A DNA stretch of 64,000 bases from Trematomus loennbergii (lineage: Eukaryota; Chordata; Actinopteri; Perciformes; Nototheniidae): positions 10,952,470 through 11,016,469 of the forward strand of contig JAAOOA010000028.1 of assembly GCA_012861695.1 (NCBI GenBank), read 5' to 3'. A program made the position numbers and the translations under genes. The first letter of the stretch is position 1, and every line of letters begins with the position of its first letter. Positions 42,677-55,098 of this stretch are shown one piece after another. The notes under the pieces were generated by a model. That model ran no database searches. It had not been told where the DNA came from and worked only from the letters and a program-made list of their open reading frames with translations.

Positions 42677-44313
42677 AGACCTGTAGGCCTATCTATCACT
42701 GTATTAAATGAGAGTAGCTTGCCTAACCAAACCCTGCCTAACCCTAACTGCGGGTGGCTAGCTAACTGTAAAACAAACAGCTAGCTAGTTAGCTGAGTGA
42801 CAACAAACTGGCACTAGGTAAAACGTTTGTTTAATTTATTTAGCTTGTTAGCTGACTAACGTGGTTAATAAAGTCACTTACTAAGTTACCGTGGAAGGAA
42901 GGCTTCATATAGTCTATGGTAGGCCCAAGTGGTGGTGAATTCTGGCCTATTTGACCCAAAAAAGGTTTTCTTTTATACATCGTGATGTCAATCAAACGTT
43001 CACTTTGCTCCGAACAGTTAATCTCAGATAGGCTAAACGAGTATCTCCATTGAAGTAGATACACTGGCTAGTTTAAAAATATTAGTTATGTTTTTTAAAG
43101 CGTTGTTGTGAGTCATTTACTCTTCTTGCCCATGCTAGCTTTGGTCAACTATATAGCTACACTGGTCTGTGTGTTGTGCTAACTTACCTTAATACAACAA
43201 CGTCAATGACATAAACAAAACACATGGCATTGCTGTACCTACACAAGGGTCTTCCACTTTCAGGTAAGTTCAGATCCCTTTAACTAAGTTAGCTTGCTAC
43301 AGCCCTTCTGACTCACTGTCTCCAAATGATGCTGTTTGGTGTGATGATCATTTACCAAGAGACAAAGCAGAATTGGGAGTTATAATATGATTGCTGTTTT
43401 ATAATGCTTTTTTGAGATGTCTTTGAATTTTCTAAGGCAAAAAAAGCTAAACCTGTCCTTGTGTTGGTTGATACCTTACGCTGTAATAAGTTAACTCGTG
43501 GAAATAACTTATGGAAATAAGTTCCTTAAAGAAACCGTTGAACTCTCCTATGAAACACAAGTAGCATCTCAAATGATTTTGGCAGATAATTCTAAAAACT
43601 CAATTGTCACTTCTAATGATGACCCCAAGCTTTTGGTCCGCCGAGACTGTCAGGATCTTTCTAATTTCCTTGATTTGTTACTGTTTTCGTATAAGGCATG
43701 TTGAGGCATTGGAACTAATTAAGAACATATTTGCCTTGCAGGAATGGAGAGCAACATCTGAGAGCATGTTGTGCTGTACAACTTCAGCACTGTGATGTGC
43801 TTTAGCTTTTGCAGAGGGCCTCCTTCAGGTAAGTGCATTTTAAGCCTGAAAGTAGTATCGTATACAATCATATAAAATGCCCTTGTAGGTCTACCACTTG
43901 CACAAAAGCTGTTGAGTAAAACATATTTGGCATTACACTGGCTAAAGAGCCATTGAGTCTGCTGTTCTCAAATGATGCAACATAAAACAAGAGGACAAGT
44001 GCTACTGGTGCCTCCAATAGCTAAATCTTGACTGAAATATTTGGATCCTTCTACAGGGGCTACATCTCTGTCACATGGCACCCAATGTTATGTTATGCCT
44101 CTGCAGTAATATAATCACTTGTGTATATTCAGTATCACACAAGTGATAAGGACAACATTTGGACTATATTTGACTCAAGAGCACCCTCTACTGCAATGAC
44201 TTATATCAGCATACAGAAACTCAGACAGGACATTGAGGAAAACTGCATTTGCAGAGGTTTGTTACAGACACAACAACTAATTAATGTCTTTTCATATACA
44301 TATATACATATAC

Positions 44314-44496
44314 ATGTCACTTGTTAGACGCTTTATCCAAAGCGACTTACATACTCAATACTGTGGACAATCCCCACAGGAGCAATTTGGGGTGAAGTGT
44401 CTTGCCCAGGGACACAACGACATGCTGACTGCAGTGGGGTTTGAACCTGTGACCCCTGATCCCAACACCAAGGCTCTATCCACTGCGCCACATGCC
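44314..44496 (-). mobile_element. tRNA-derived SINE, minus strand
   Basis: Read on the minus strand it starts GTGGCGCAGTGGATAGAGCC (A box) and has GGTTCAAACCCC (B box, 44436-44447). The body contains CCCTGGGCAAGACACTTCACCC and ends near GTAAGTCGCTTTGGATAAAG, a layout common in teleost genomes (from memory). The plus-strand open frame 44284-44625 across it is not a gene. Confidence 0.85.
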
Positions 44497-46303
44497 TCCT
44501 TTTCAGTCTTTACTACTGTGTATAAGATCTATGTAGTTGTAAAGAAAGACCATATGTTCTATCTATGTTATGTGTACAACAACTTGGTGACCTTCATGTC
44601 TTGTTTGCTGTTTTGTGGTAGCTAATCTTTATTGTTGTGGAGTCACTGTGTAACCTTACACTTGATTTATTCCTGGCTGCTTTTGCTTCCTAGCCAACGG
44701 AAAAAGAGTAGAGTATTTGTGTTGTTAAAGTTAAATGAAGTATATTGTGGCAGCAGCAGCTGTTTGTGTTTCATGAACGCCATTGGATGGGTGGTTCATT
44801 ATACAAGCAGTTGCCAGTGGATAAGTAGGAATGGAAATCTCTACTGTAGCAGACCTGCAAAAAAACTAAGACAGGCAATAAACTCGCCCTCATCACATTA
44901 GATAATAACTTAATGTCAGCTTAATGCTTTGTTTATGTAGCAAGCCATAAATAAAACCAGGTTCACAAAGGGTTTCCTGCCTACAGATCATTTTAACAGT
45001 TTGACTTGTCATAGCAGGAAGTGCACAGTTGCCAGCCACACTAATTGCGCTGCATAAGCGCATAGGTGCGCCGCATTTTCGGCTCAGTTGAGGCACCCTC
45101 CCGGTCCCTCTGCAAGATGAGGCCCCCTCCGCAAGGTGAGGCCCCACACAGTCTGCATGATCGGCCTGCTCATAATGCAGGGGTGAAATCTTACAAGGTG
45201 CATGGCCTCCAATACCCCTCCTCTGGTTTATTGACTACATTTTGAATCTTAAGTCAAACTAAATTATTGAACACTGAATCTGAAAAACACATCACTATCA
45301 CTGCTGATCTTTTTTTGTTGTTGATCATTTTAACTTAAAACATTTTAGCCAGTAGATGGCAGCAATGTGAATCAAATAACTGTATAAACTATTACTACAC
45401 AGCTTCAGCAACAGTGAGCACAGGATTCTCCATGTTGCAGGGAGAATCAGATGCAACTCAACCATTAGGCTACTATACTCTGAAAACCAATGAAATATCT
45501 TATCCTGTTTTACCCAATTCCACCCCATACTTATTTATGTTTCTGTCTTGGAGAGATCACATATCGGCCTGCATTTCCTTATTATCCTAGTGAGTAAATA
45601 GCAAGTTATTGTATGACATGTTCTGAAATTGTTTCTCACCTGTAGCAGTGAATTTGGGTATCTCCCGTAGTTTCAAAGTGGAATGATCTTTGGTTGTGTT
45701 ACAGAAATAAACAACCACTACAAAAAATGGGGAAAGGTGAGGTTTTGATTTGGAACATTTGTGTAATGATCTGTTTTATATTCAGTTGTAACCCTGTTAC
45801 TCTAAAGGGGCACAAACAGTTGCAGCAAAACGTTCAAATATAATGCGAATAGTGTGTAAAATACGTTAGTCATGTTTAATTAAAAACACCAAGGGAAATT
45901 GTTCAGAAGTTGGGATTTAAAATGTTGTTAATTAATAAGGCTACTGACACTGCAAGTCCCTGTAGGATATTGTAGTGAGTTTTAGTTGGGGCACTTAGCT
46001 GAAGTAAACAGAAAGGGAGGGGAGTGTGCGCGAGGCTTTGGAAACAGGCATGCAGACAGCCGACCACTGCAAAGTGTTGAGCGCGGGACAGACTGGCTTT
46101 AGCCCACACCGCTCTCCCTCTGTCCAAGAGAAGACCCGAACCTCTCATCCCAACCAATTATGTGAAACTCAGACGGGAACGTTACTCAGATGTTTAAACT
46201 CATCGTCGCTTCATTGTACTTGAGTGTGGTCTATTTTCAACACTGTCACACAGTTTTCAACCAGGCTACAGATCCACAAGGATACCTGGTGTGAGATGCG
46301 GCA

Positions 46304-46481
46304 ATGTCCCGAGGAATATGCCCACGCGTAAACTCTTGCGGATCCTTTTGGATTTTGTCAGCGGTCATATTTGCGGCACATTTGATCGACGTGGACGCGT
46401 ACAGCTGTCATGAAGTGAAGACCGCTTTCCAGCTGCGGCAGGTCGGGCCGCTGCACCGCGTCCCGGAGACACCTGGCACAG
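46304..46481 (+). CDS. glypican exon 1: signal peptide and start of core protein
   Basis: The ATG at 46304 is preceded in frame by TGA at 46292-46294, which fixes it as the first start. The hydrophobic stretch FWILSAVIFAAHLI (residues about 15-28) marks a signal peptide. The first core-protein cysteine follows in AYSCHEVK. The donor GTGAGC follows 46481, phase 1. Confidence 0.88.
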
Positions 46482-49400
46482 GTGAGCCAGTGGGTTAGGC
46501 ACCTCATGGCGAAGAGCACTTTGGCTGAAGTCTAGTTCAAACATCATATTTTGTTATGGATCCGCAGTCAGTTTATTAATGGATCAGCAGAGATTAGTCG
46601 TGCATTTAATTTAAACTACTATAATATTCGATGTCAGCAAACAACTTACCAAGTGCAAAGGTGTTAAAAATGTAGTTTTGAATGCCTACAAATTTAAAAA
46701 GAAAAAAAGCCTTTGATTATTTCCAATGCTTCTAACCATTCTGTATGTCTGTCAAAAGCACACGTGGGTCAGCACACTTACTCTGAGTGATCTCCCAACA
46801 GCAAAGTAAGCCCAGTCAAGTGGCAACAGCAGCAAGAGATAGAAAGACAAATATACAGAATTGATAGATCTGTCTTCACTTTTGTCATATTATTAATGTC
46901 AGTTCAGGAGACCTTAAAAACTGTTGGACCAAACAATATCTGTCTTATGAAAGTGATTGGTTATCATTTGTTTGGTTAAATCTAAGTTAAGTGAAGTGTG
47001 TCTGTCAATCCCTTTTCATTTTGCCAGGCATCATATCAGTCCATCGTTGTTCTGTACATCCAACATGTGTTATTATACTTCCAGTAATATAACAACTCAG
47101 TATACAGTATAGCAACCTCTGATGTGTCTGTTTAAAGCATCAGAGCCTCTTGAGTTTTGCCACAACTTAAACATTGCTACACCACCTAACAGTTATTATT
47201 TGTGTTTCTTTGATACCTGCTGAGTTTTTGATCTAGAACCAGGGTAGTGTGTTGCTGATGTCTCATGATTTAATCTCTGTGGATAAAGAGTCAACAATAT
47301 TGTTTCCACAACAGTAGGAGTGAATGATTTGAACAAGCCACCAACAACTCTTATGCCCCCTGGTCTTTAGATACTTTGGGTGGCATAGGCCCTTAAGAGT
47401 CCATGCCCTTGAGCTCAAGAACCACCTCAGGTTCAGCACCTCTGCGGACTGGTGCAATTTAATTAGCAGTTTGTCAGATTTCTGCCAGTGCGATGCTTGA
47501 AAGCAGCTTCAAACGCCTTGAAGGTTTTGTGGTATGTGCTTTCCTCTTGCACACTGAGGAAAGATTTTTTTTATGAGAATAAACATTAGCTCCAAATCTG
47601 TTTTGGAGGCAAAATGCATTTTTAGCAGGTTTAGGCTTTAGTTCAACTATGCTTAGTTTGCTTAACAGTTTTTCTGTAAGCATAGTGAGAAACTTTTAAC
47701 CGATTATGTCATATTTCCTCTATGTGGGGCCGTCTGTATTGACATATATATATACAAAATGTGGCTATTCAGTGTAAATTATTATGTTTTTACTATCTTT
47801 TGAAGCCTTTCATCATTTCTATACATTTCCTAATTTTAGTGTGTCTTTCAGTAGGCTACTTTTCCTGGCAAATACTGAAATACTATCGCAATAGTGTTGC
47901 ATGCAGGTTTGTGGCAGCTTGAGTATCACCCAGTCTGAGTATGCAAGCTGTAACAGTGAGAAGAGCAATAGATAGCTGAGTGGTAAACATACCTAGAGGG
48001 GCATCCAAACCACTTGATATGTTTGTTTAGCAGGGTGTCACTACTAGCAACAGAGGATGTCAACTTTATTGCAAGCAGTAGTTTTGGAAAGGACCTTGGT
48101 CTTCTTAGGATGTCAGGCGTCTAGAGAAACAGGATTGCGTGACAATATTTTACAGTCTGCAGTGTATTGGCAGAAGCTACATATAAGTATAGCAGCTGTT
48201 GATGAGCATTTTACCTGCCTGTGAGCATAGCAGCATACACGCAGTATGGTCTGAAGTCTATGGAACAGTCACTACTTTTAAATTATTTTTTCCCCCCACC
48301 TCTATATTTTATTTCTGAGACTCACCCTCCATAACATTTTTGTAAAACTGGGCTGCTATGATGCAGATACAAACTGCGGCTTTTTGGTCTGGACTATTAA
48401 TTGAAATAAATATTTGTGTGTAAAAGATGTTTTGAACTGCATTTACTCTCCAAGACCTCTCTGCCCCTTCACAGCTAATCAAACATTGCTTTAACATTTT
48501 GAGCTTTTATCTTATTTTGCTTTTTATTTGTATTTCACCTAGAGAGGTTGTTTTGGGTCAGGCGCAATCTTGTCTTCAAAGCACTAACCATGGAAGCCGG
48601 TGTTTGAGTGGGAGAATTGGTGTATATGTGTGTGTGTACACAATTATGCTACTCTGTTTCAGTTCTCAGATCAAATGCCAATAAAAGCAACTCTTGAAAT
48701 TCGAAGTGGCAAAACTTCAGCCCTTTTCACAGTCTGATGTTTGTTTTAGGATACAGTGCTGCGTTTCATTCATGTGTGGCGAACTGATTTCTCCCTAAGC
48801 GCTAGGAGTGTGGCAGCAGGGAACTTGAGTTGGCCAATTGGATATGATCCCACATGAAAAGAATCACACTTTTACGGTACAGATGAATATTTCTGTTTTC
48901 AAAAACGGCCACGATACGTAGGGATCATGCCTTATGAATTTATCCTGTTGGCTAGCAGAGGTTGCAGAAGTACTAACATTCTTTAGAAAATATGAAATGA
49001 TGTAATAACTTAATGTAATGTTTTAGGTAGATGTCCTACCCTATTCGATTTTCTACTATTTCTGTTATTTATTTACTGCTAATAGGGATATTAAGTCCTT
49101 TAGAGGCAGTCAACATTTATAGAAACATACTTAGTTACATATGTGTGCTGAAACTGTTGTATTGAATGGCCATATAATGACTGGGGAGTATTTGACCAAT
49201 ACTGTATGTCCTTGTATTGAATTATTTCAGACCAAAATATTTGCTCTCCAGGCATTAAACGTGTTCTCTGGGCCACACTTTATAAAGAGTGACTTTATCT
49301 CCATGCCAGATTCAGCTTCAAAGGAACTTGAATAATCAGTGACATGAAGTTGCTTATCCTGTGATTATTTTTAAGAGTTATGACCACTTTGGTACTGCGG

Positions 49401-52400
49401 TACACAGCCAAATGCTCCATATTGAAATTACTACAGGGTGCTGATTTAGCCCTTTGGAGATAGATCACTTTGAAAGCAGACAGCTAGCAGTGCTGCTCAC
49501 AGACACACTAATTCTACAGCTGGCTTCTTGGATAATGTCCTCAGATATGATCAACCAATTTTCAAGCTCAGTTAAAACTATCTGATTGAGCAGGGCTTAT
49601 CTGATTGTGTACATACCACACACAGAAGACTTTGTTCGACTTATTACTGTTAAAAGACTTGGCAAGCTCTCAAAGCTCGGGGTGTTCTTTGATTGGCTGT
49701 AGTTATATTTTATTCCCTTTTTAACTTGGCCTTTCTCACTGAGAGAGCATGCCCATGTTGAACAGCTATACTGTACTCTGTTCACACCTAAAATGATTAG
49801 GCATGTCTTTTATTCCCCCGTCCTCTCTATCACCTACTCAATGTAATATAAATTCACACAAGAACATTACAAAAAACTAAATCCATTCAAATCTATTAGT
49901 GGTAAATAAAAGATAAAACCCAGACGTCTTCGCGTAAAAAGAAGGTAGAGATGAATGAACTGACCAGCACCCTAGATGCTCTTTCTTTATCCTACAAACA
50001 CTCCAGCATTCCCAGTGTGGTCCAATTATAAAGCTAATTACCGTCTGAGTCGATCTCTATGCAACATTTCTTATTGGATTTCAGCCTTAGTCTAGTTTTT
50101 GAGTCGATGGTGTGTGTCCTTACACTCCTTGCTTGCTACTGTGTTAGCAGCCCATGTCATTTTATGATGTTAGTACACTGCCAAGTATATCATCTTCATC
50201 TCCAATAATATAACCGTTTAGACAAGATGGACTTTCTGCGCTCTAGGGACAGAAATAGTGCATGAGAGGAGAGCTGGTTTCTGAGAGGGAGTGTTTAACA
50301 GACTATTTTAAATGCTAACATAATTACTCTGCCAGTTAGTGGCTGAGCACCCCTCTGATAATGCTGCTTTAACAGGTCTGCATCAGCCCACCAGCCTCTT
50401 TCTAAACTCTTGCTGTCCAACCTCTGCCCTCTGGAGCAACTTTGGAACCTGTGCCAAGCACTTTAGGTCTTTCCAGCTCGGGGTTTGCGAAAGCTAAACA
50501 TTCCAGTAGTTTCAAGGTTGGCCAAAATTGCAGGTATGCGGCATATACCCTTTTGAGACGTGTTTTCATTCAACATGGTCCATCCAAAACACAGCAGATC
50601 TGTGTAGAGTAAATATCCTGTATATTCAGTGGATCTGTGATCTTCAAAGGGAGCTGGCTTCCTGAGGCAGGAGAAGGGTTACTGCATTAATTGGCTACTT
50701 TCTAACAAAGTTATTCTTGTTCTCCGAAAAACATCAAAACGGCAGCATTAGCAACCCACAACCCTCACCGTCATCAACACATTCCAAATCATAACAACTT
50801 TTCCACACCATATTGAGATGTGAGCTGTATAAAGATACTTTTCTGGGTGCAAAGGTTTATGCATGTGTGTTTTAAAAAGTCTGGTAATAACTAACCATCT
50901 TATCTGCAGTATACTGTACTCAGCTCTGTTACTGTAGTACCACATTTTGAGAATGGCATGCAAGTTAGCAGGGCAATTATTCAGTGGTAGAGTTTCTCCA
51001 CTCTGGAGTTTTGACTTGTGCACTGAAGGGCACTGAGGTGTTGCTGAGGGGATTGTGACTGGCAAATCAAGACCCCTGAGCCATGGCTTTAATACGGCAA
51101 ATTACTCTAGAGGTATTTGTCACCTGAGGACGATTAAGGGAATTAAGATTCAGAGTTGACATCCAGTCTGGAGAGCAAAGTGTGTTAAGGTTTAGCCAGA
51201 ATTAAAAGTGTTCACATTAGCCACTAAGTACAAAGGACCAGTATAATTCAGTCCTTTTGGCCTATTCAAGTCAATACAATGTCACATTAAAGCCAAGAGT
51301 TGATATGTGAAATCAGATAAATAGCTACGCCTTGTAGATAAATTAACATCGGTGAGTGAGAAACTTTGAAATTTGCAAAATAATAAACAAATTCTGCAGA
51401 AAGTGGTGATACAAAAGTGTCCTCCCTCACACTTTGTACTGGTATATCCCTGTTAGTGCATTTAATCTGTTATTGCTTAAGTAAAAGTTATTAACAGTAT
51501 AACAGTATACATATTTACAGTATTCCCACATCTTTATCATCATTGACATAGCTGGCCGCCATTAGAAGGGCGTAATGGTTGAATAGACATTACCGATGAT
51601 GAGTAATCAAGGTGTGGTGTCTGTAAAATGTACCAGTATCTGGACTGTCCACGAATGTAATATTACTTTTTCGGCAAAAATGTCAGCATGGACATTAACA
51701 AGGTTGTTGAAAATACCAGTTATGTGATGCATAAAACAACATTTACATGGTATTTAAAGGTTGAACTAACTGCCAAAGAAGTTGTCTGTGAGAGTATTGC
51801 ATTAATGATTGAGGCCACCATGACGCCTCTGTGAAGTACATGAACGGTGCATACAATAACTTTAATGGCAAAGCGGCAAAGAGAAAGGAAAGTTGAAGGC
51901 AACTCAAATGTCATTTTGACTTTTAAAGGAACAAATCCACACATAAAGCCAAATGTATGCAGGAATGTCTTACATTCAGTCATGCTGATCTCAGCCTAAG
52001 TCAAGTCAGAGACCATTCCCATCTAGAAAATCAAACATTTGAAGCAGGACTTGAAAATTGTTGATGATTCATGGTCCCTGAGCAATTTGAGTAGTTTTGT
52101 AAAAATAATGGGGAAAAATTGTCCAGATGTTCAAAACCTTTGCTGTTGCCAAAGGTGCCTACCTCAGTTTGGCTGAAAGAATCTGTGTAAATATTTTACT
52201 TTTATAGATGCACATTTTTTATTGACATCAAATACCCATTAAGCCAAACCAAATGCTTTGTTATTAAACAATAACAACTTTTTTATAGGGTTGCAGCCTG
52301 TAGGAAAATGTAAAATAATAGTTTGGTTTCAAATAATTCATGTGTTACTAAAACACACCGCAGTCAGATATTAATAGATACTGTATGTTCTACATTGTAG

Positions 52401-55098
52401 ACCTTAATGACGCTTAGAGTCCTCGAATGACTGTTACCCTCAATACGTTGAGGCCTGTGAGTCCTCAAAACATATTTTACCCTTCAGGAAGAAGCCACTA
52501 AAACACTGTCACTGTATACTGTAGGTATAATATTATCTAAATAGCCAACTTAGCAATATGTTCATACAAAATGTGACATGGCTTCTAAAGATTCCAGAAA
52601 GTGGCATGGTATATTCGTGACACAGTCAGCTTGCCCTGACTGCTGTGGTGGCTTTAACAGCCAAAGTCTTTCTGAGTATCACTTACTCCATGAGCTACTC
52701 GCAAGGGACGGGGAGGCCAGGCTGGATTCCACTTTGAGTCCCTGGATATTAGTTTCATATCACAGATAACACACAAACACAAAGGAGAGAAAGAGCCAGC
52801 CAGTGAGGAAAACAGGGTCATGGACAGAGGAGGAGAGAGGACACACGCCAAATATGGAGATATGACATCCTTAAACAGAATTAAAACAATATATCATGCT
52901 TTCAACAGGCAAATAATATGTGACACAGTTACCTAATGTTTCCCATGTGTCTCTCTAAGTCTGAGTTAATGCATTATTTTATATTTACATTAAGAGTTTC
53001 ACATTAAGACCTAATCGCTCTCCAGAGAAAAACAGCTCAAGCTTGTTATCGTTAGTGTGTGTCATTAATCACCTTATTTAAAAATGATACGGTTCCGCCG
53101 ATAATTATGGAGTGATTGACAAACATGTCCTATTTTTAGACATCAGTATGAAATGTTGGATGACGAAGGCCTTTAGGGTTTGTTGTTGCATGTCATTTTA
53201 ACAGACACATTTATTCCACCAAATCTGTACTGCACAGCCGAACATACCCCCAAAAAAGTAGTGCAAATGTTTTCATGAGTTGCTTCTCTTGATTGGTGAG
53301 GTCATATTAAATAAGATCATTTTAATAAACAGGGATTATTAAATCAAACGGTCAAACTGAGATGACAATCAAACCCCAGAATGAAGTAGACTCACCAGAA
53401 TTCACTTCTTTGAAACATGGGTCAAAACCCATCGATTTAAAACTGACATATCCATATATTTTGGAATTTCTTCATTTTTTTAGATTTTCCAATTGAATTC
53501 AGAATTTATTTTACAAGACGTCAGCATAAAAATAAAGGACGAGTGAAAACAACACTGTCATATGACATACTAGATGTATTTAAAAATGTGTTATTTTGTG
53601 TTTAAAGTTTAAACACATTTTGAAAATGATTGGGTTTCTTTTTTTGTATAGAGCATTATTAAGCCTGATAGCAGGTACATTGAGAAGTACCAGATGTAAA
53701 CTCAAAACAACTGCTTAACATTGTACCCTCTTAAATGTGGTTATATGCCATCTTTATACACTGATGGTCAAGGTAATCCCTCAATACAGCCATAACGGTA
53801 TTAGCAGGGAGTGCACTGCTACAGCATTGGAGATAATGAGCTGTAAGGGGCAGGACAGCCAGTGATGACTTCACTCGCCTGGCTCTGGGGTGGGAACAAA
53901 TGGAGCCTCGCTGGGTAATTAAGAGACACCCAGGCCTCACTGGGATATGCCAGGCAAATGGGAGAGAGGGAGCAGAAAGGGAAAGAGGGATTGAGAATGC
54001 AACCCTATTGTGTTTCATGGAGGGATTTGGACAGTGAGGCACTGGTCTTGCGGTCTGTCCTAAGGCCATGCTTTAGGGTCTGGTTACAACACCTGCCTTC
54101 AGCCACCCCCGTCCAGCCCGACCCCTGTAAAATGAGTTATCATATCAGACTTCTGCATTATGGAAATGTCCGTGTGCGAGGAAATGTGTGGGAAAGGACC
54201 ATCTTAATAGCCCATGCTAATTGTGAGCGGTCTCAGTGATGTCATTACAGTGTTTATATGTGTAGCGAGGGTGAGAAGAAGGTGACACTAGCAGGGTGCA
54301 CAGCTGATGTAATTGTGCCTGAATGATCTGTTCTTTGGATCATATTATCTGCAGTTAGGTCATTGCCTTCATGTGGTTGTTCTTAGCTGCAGTATTATAG
54401 CTAATAACTGTCTTACTCTAAAGGTGATCTCACACAATTTACAGCACGTGCGTGTGTTTGTGCATGTGCACAGTTATTCAGCATGTTCATATCGCAAAAT
54501 GCAAGTGCATGCATGTGTTTTATGGGACTTGCAGTATACATACATGTGCACATGTATATCTTGATGACATGTGTGCAATTGTATGAGCCAAAGGTATTTA
54601 TATATTTAGCAGGGACAGTATTTTTAGCAGCAAACGCGGATGAATTCTTGGTCTACTTTCTCACCCTCCCACGGTGCCTCCTCTGTCTCCCAATGGAGTT
54701 ATGGAGTTATGGGCCGTCTATCTATGTGCATACTCAGGACACTATACATATACTCACACATATTTGCACAGCAGTGAAGAATCATAAATCTATGTCTCTA
54801 CATAAGAGACGTTATCGTATCTAATCCAAAATGTATAATCCAAATGTTCTGTGATACATTGTTAGTGACTTAGATGAATGCTGATATCAAACTATTAAAG
54901 AAATGTGACATATATCCTTCTGCTTGTCTTCCCTAGATGTGGATCTGATGATTTGTAAGCACCAGGGTCCGTCTTGCTGCACCCGGAAGATGGAGGAGAG
55001 CTACCAGTTGGCTGTAAAAAGGGAAACCCTCCACAACATTCAGTCCTACAGCTATGAGCTCGAGCACCTCCTCTCCGGCCACTCGGATGCCTTCCAGG
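46304..55098 (+). CDS. glypican of the GPC3/GPC5 class, first two coding exons (3'-partial)
   Basis: Glypicans are GPI-anchored heparan sulfate proteoglycans of the cell surface that tune Wnt, Hedgehog, FGF and BMP signalling (family knowledge). Exons 46304-46481 and 54937-55098 join in phase (GGCACAG|AT gives Gly-Thr-Asp). They encode a signal peptide, SCHEVKTAFQLRQVGPLHRV, PETPGT, and the glypican signature ICKHQGPSCCTRKMEESYQ with its paired cysteines. VPETPG recalls GPC3 and CCTRKMEE recalls GPC5; later residues (NIQSYSYELEHLLSGHSDAF) match neither closely. GPC1/2/4/6 have CCTSEMEE or similar, so they are excluded. The large third exon and the rest lie to the right of the window. The symbol is left empty because GPC3, GPC5 or a separate fish paralogue cannot be told apart. 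Confidence 0.85.
46482..54936 (+). other. glypican intron 1
   Basis: About 8.5 kb of AT-rich sequence. I found no coding exon, RNA gene or clear mobile element. Long first introns are usual for glypicans (family knowledge). Confidence 0.7.
54937..55098 (+). CDS. glypican exon 2: CCTRKMEE signature
   Basis: The acceptor TCTTCCCTAG precedes 54937 and the donor GTAAGT follows 55098. Length 162 nt, entering and leaving in phase 1. It encodes DVDLMICKHQGPSCCTRKME and ends SGHSDAFQG. The cysteine pattern C-x6-CC plus RKMEExYQ is diagnostic of the GPC3/5 group. Confidence 0.92.

Larger units (their letters stand above)
34868..46303. other. head-to-head intergenic region between NYAP2 and the glypican
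   Basis: About 11.4 kb that must contain the promoters of both divergent genes and any non-coding first exon of NYAP2. I recognise no coding exon. It holds G/C homopolymer clusters (38154-39000), a GTCT repeat (39972-40010), a small inverted repeat (42612-42676), exon-like splice sites near 43264 and 43742-43829, and a SINE (44314-44496). The 280 bp before 46304 are richer in CpG and are likely the glypican 5' UTR and promoter (inference). Confidence 0.55.

Noticed and set aside
44284..44625. 113-codon plus-strand frame
   Set aside because: It is mostly the antisense of a tRNA-derived SINE.
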